Part shown: in pieces, positions 62,627-64,000 of the stretch | Position numbering within the stretch: the stretch's first letter is position 1 | How the letters are laid out: every line of letters starts with the position of its first letter | Assembly (NCBI GenBank): GCA_003326195.1 | Contig: LXQE01000146.1 | Span: 126,223-190,222, forward strand | Direction of reading: 5' to 3' | Length of the DNA stretch: 64,000 nucleotides | Origin: Nostoc punctiforme NIES-2108 | Lineage (GTDB): Bacteria > Cyanobacteriota > Cyanobacteriia > Cyanobacteriales > Nostocaceae | Notes under the pieces: model-generated | Databases searched by the model: none | Seen by the model: the letters and a program-made list of their open reading frames with translations, nothing else | What the model was told of the DNA's origin: nothing | Made by a program: the position numbers and the translations under genes

Positions 62627-63835
62627 ATGAAGTTATCCTTAAAGCAATTGGCGGTTTATGTGTTTTTACTAGTAATTGGCGGTGGTGCAGGTTTGTTTGG
62701 CAGTCGCTATTTCCTGCCACAAAATCGCTCGTTCCAACAGTTAAGAAATGTAACAATGGCTTCGCCTCCAGAATCCGTAGTTCCGAATTCTCCTAACGGA
62801 GCTATTGGGGCTACTGGTGGCGATAACGTGAATTTTATTGCGACGGCAGTGCAAAAAGTTGGCCCGGCTGTAGTGCGAATTAATGCCACTCGTAAAGTAG
62901 CTAATCCCATCTCTGACGCTTTGAAAAATCCCCTCTTGCGGCGATTCTTTGGAGAAGATGACCAACCAATTCCTCAAGAACGCATTGAGCGCGGTACAGG
63001 ATCGGGATTTATCTTGAGCGAAGATGGGGAATTACTCACCAACGCTCATGTAGTGGCAGATACAGATACAGTACAAGTTACCCTCAAAGATGGTCGGAGT
63101 CTAGAGGGTAAGGTGGTAGGAGTTGATTCAGTAACAGATGTGGCGGTAGTGAAAATAAAAGCGAATGATTTGCCGACGGTAAAACTGGGCAATTCGCAAA
63201 ACCTGATCCCAGGACAATGGGCGATCGCTATTGGCAATCCTCTGGGTTTAGATAATACTGTCACTATCGGTATCATCAGCGCTACCGATCGCACTAGCAC
63301 TCAAGTTGGTGTCCCAGATAAGCGAGTCAGCTTTATCCAAACTGATGCCGCAATTAATCCTGGTAATTCTGGTGGTCCCTTATTAAACGCCCAAGGCGAA
63401 GTGATTGGTATTAACACTGCTATCCGCGCTGATGCTCAAGGACTCGGTTTCGCCATCCCCATTGAAACCGCCGCCCGCATCGCTAATGAACTTTTTACTA
63501 AAGGGCGCGTGGAACATCCCTTCTTGGGTGTTGAAATGGCAGACCTTTCTCCCATCAGAAAACAGCAGATTAATCAAGAAAATCAACTAAACATTCAGCA
63601 GGATGCTGGAATTGTGATTAAAGGAGTCACAGATGATTCCCCAGCCAAGCGTGGAGGACTGCTTCCTGGAGACGTGATTCAAAAATTTAACGGCAAACCG
63701 GTCAAAACTTCAGCCCAAGTTCAGAGGCTGGTAGAGTCTAGCAAAGTTGGAGACATAATAGCTCTCGAAGTCAACCGCAGCGGTAAAGTTCAAACCTTCA
63801 AAGTACAATCAGGAGCTTATCCTGAAAAGAAGTAG
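62627..63835 (+). CDS. Deg/HtrA-family serine protease (HhoA/HhoB-like)
   Basis: GTGSGFILSEDGELLTNAHVV, QTDAAINPGNSGGPLLN, PDZ domain. Confidence 0.94.
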   Translation: MKLSLKQLAVYVFLLVIGGGAGLFGSRYFLPQNRSFQQLRNVTMASPPESVVPNSPNGAIGATGGDNVNFIATAVQKVGPAVVRINATRKVANPISDALKNPLLRRFFGEDDQPIPQERIERGTGSGFILSEDGELLTNAHVVADTDTVQVTLKDGRSLEGKVVGVDSVTDVAVVKIKANDLPTVKLGNSQNLIPGQWAIAIGNPLGLDNTVTIGIISATDRTSTQVGVPDKRVSFIQTDAAINPGNSGGPLLNAQGEVIGINTAIRADAQGLGFAIPIETAARIANELFTKGRVEHPFLGVEMADLSPIRKQQINQENQLNIQQDAGIVIKGVTDDSPAKRGGLLPGDVIQKFNGKPVKTSAQVQRLVESSKVGDIIALEVNRSGKVQTFKVQSGAYPEKK

Positions 63836-64000
63836 TCAAAATAATTCGTAATTCCTAGAAAGCGTCATTCCGAATTACGAATTAGTAATTATTTGGTCAA
63901 TAGTTCCAGAATGTTTGACTACTGACTATTAATTATTGGCCATTAGACAAATGCTCTAACTGCATTCTTTGTTCCATCTGGCGCAGAAAATACCCTGTCA

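Overview
This 64 kb window is a chromosomal segment of a filamentous, heterocystous-type cyanobacterium (Nostoc/Anabaena group). The lineage is inferred from abundant GCGATCGC (HIP1) sites, psbV-petE-petJ, crtP-crtB, a NatB-like gene and heptamer/SDR-type repeats. Most of it is ordinary core metabolism. The most unusual region is 40.1-43.5 kb: a dense array of about 32 tRNA or tRNA-like genes whose readable anticodons cover all 20 amino acids. The array has a consensus-like promoter (TTGACA-N17-TAGTAT), a leader containing an rRNA-type boxA-like motif (GAACCTTGAAAACT), and a strong hairpin just before the first tRNA. Three array tRNAs (Tyr, Leu-CAA, Ser-TGA) carry a 23-30 nt small dispersed repeat in the T-loop, and all five tRNA-Leu genes lack the long class II variable arm. 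Other points of interest are: an attenuator-like leader before an HNH endonuclease; a divergent duplicated two-gene small-protein module at 53.1-54.6 kb; an orphan AAA+ ATPase plus a frameshifted antitoxin that split a sugar ABC transporter operon, with a duplicated fragment of the solute-binding gene; a MITE-like family with GGTGTCAAcTTAA ends, one copy expanded by 21-bp tandem repeats; and a structured three-way-junction element downstream of petJ. All functional calls come from reading the sequence and from memory of protein families. No searches were run.
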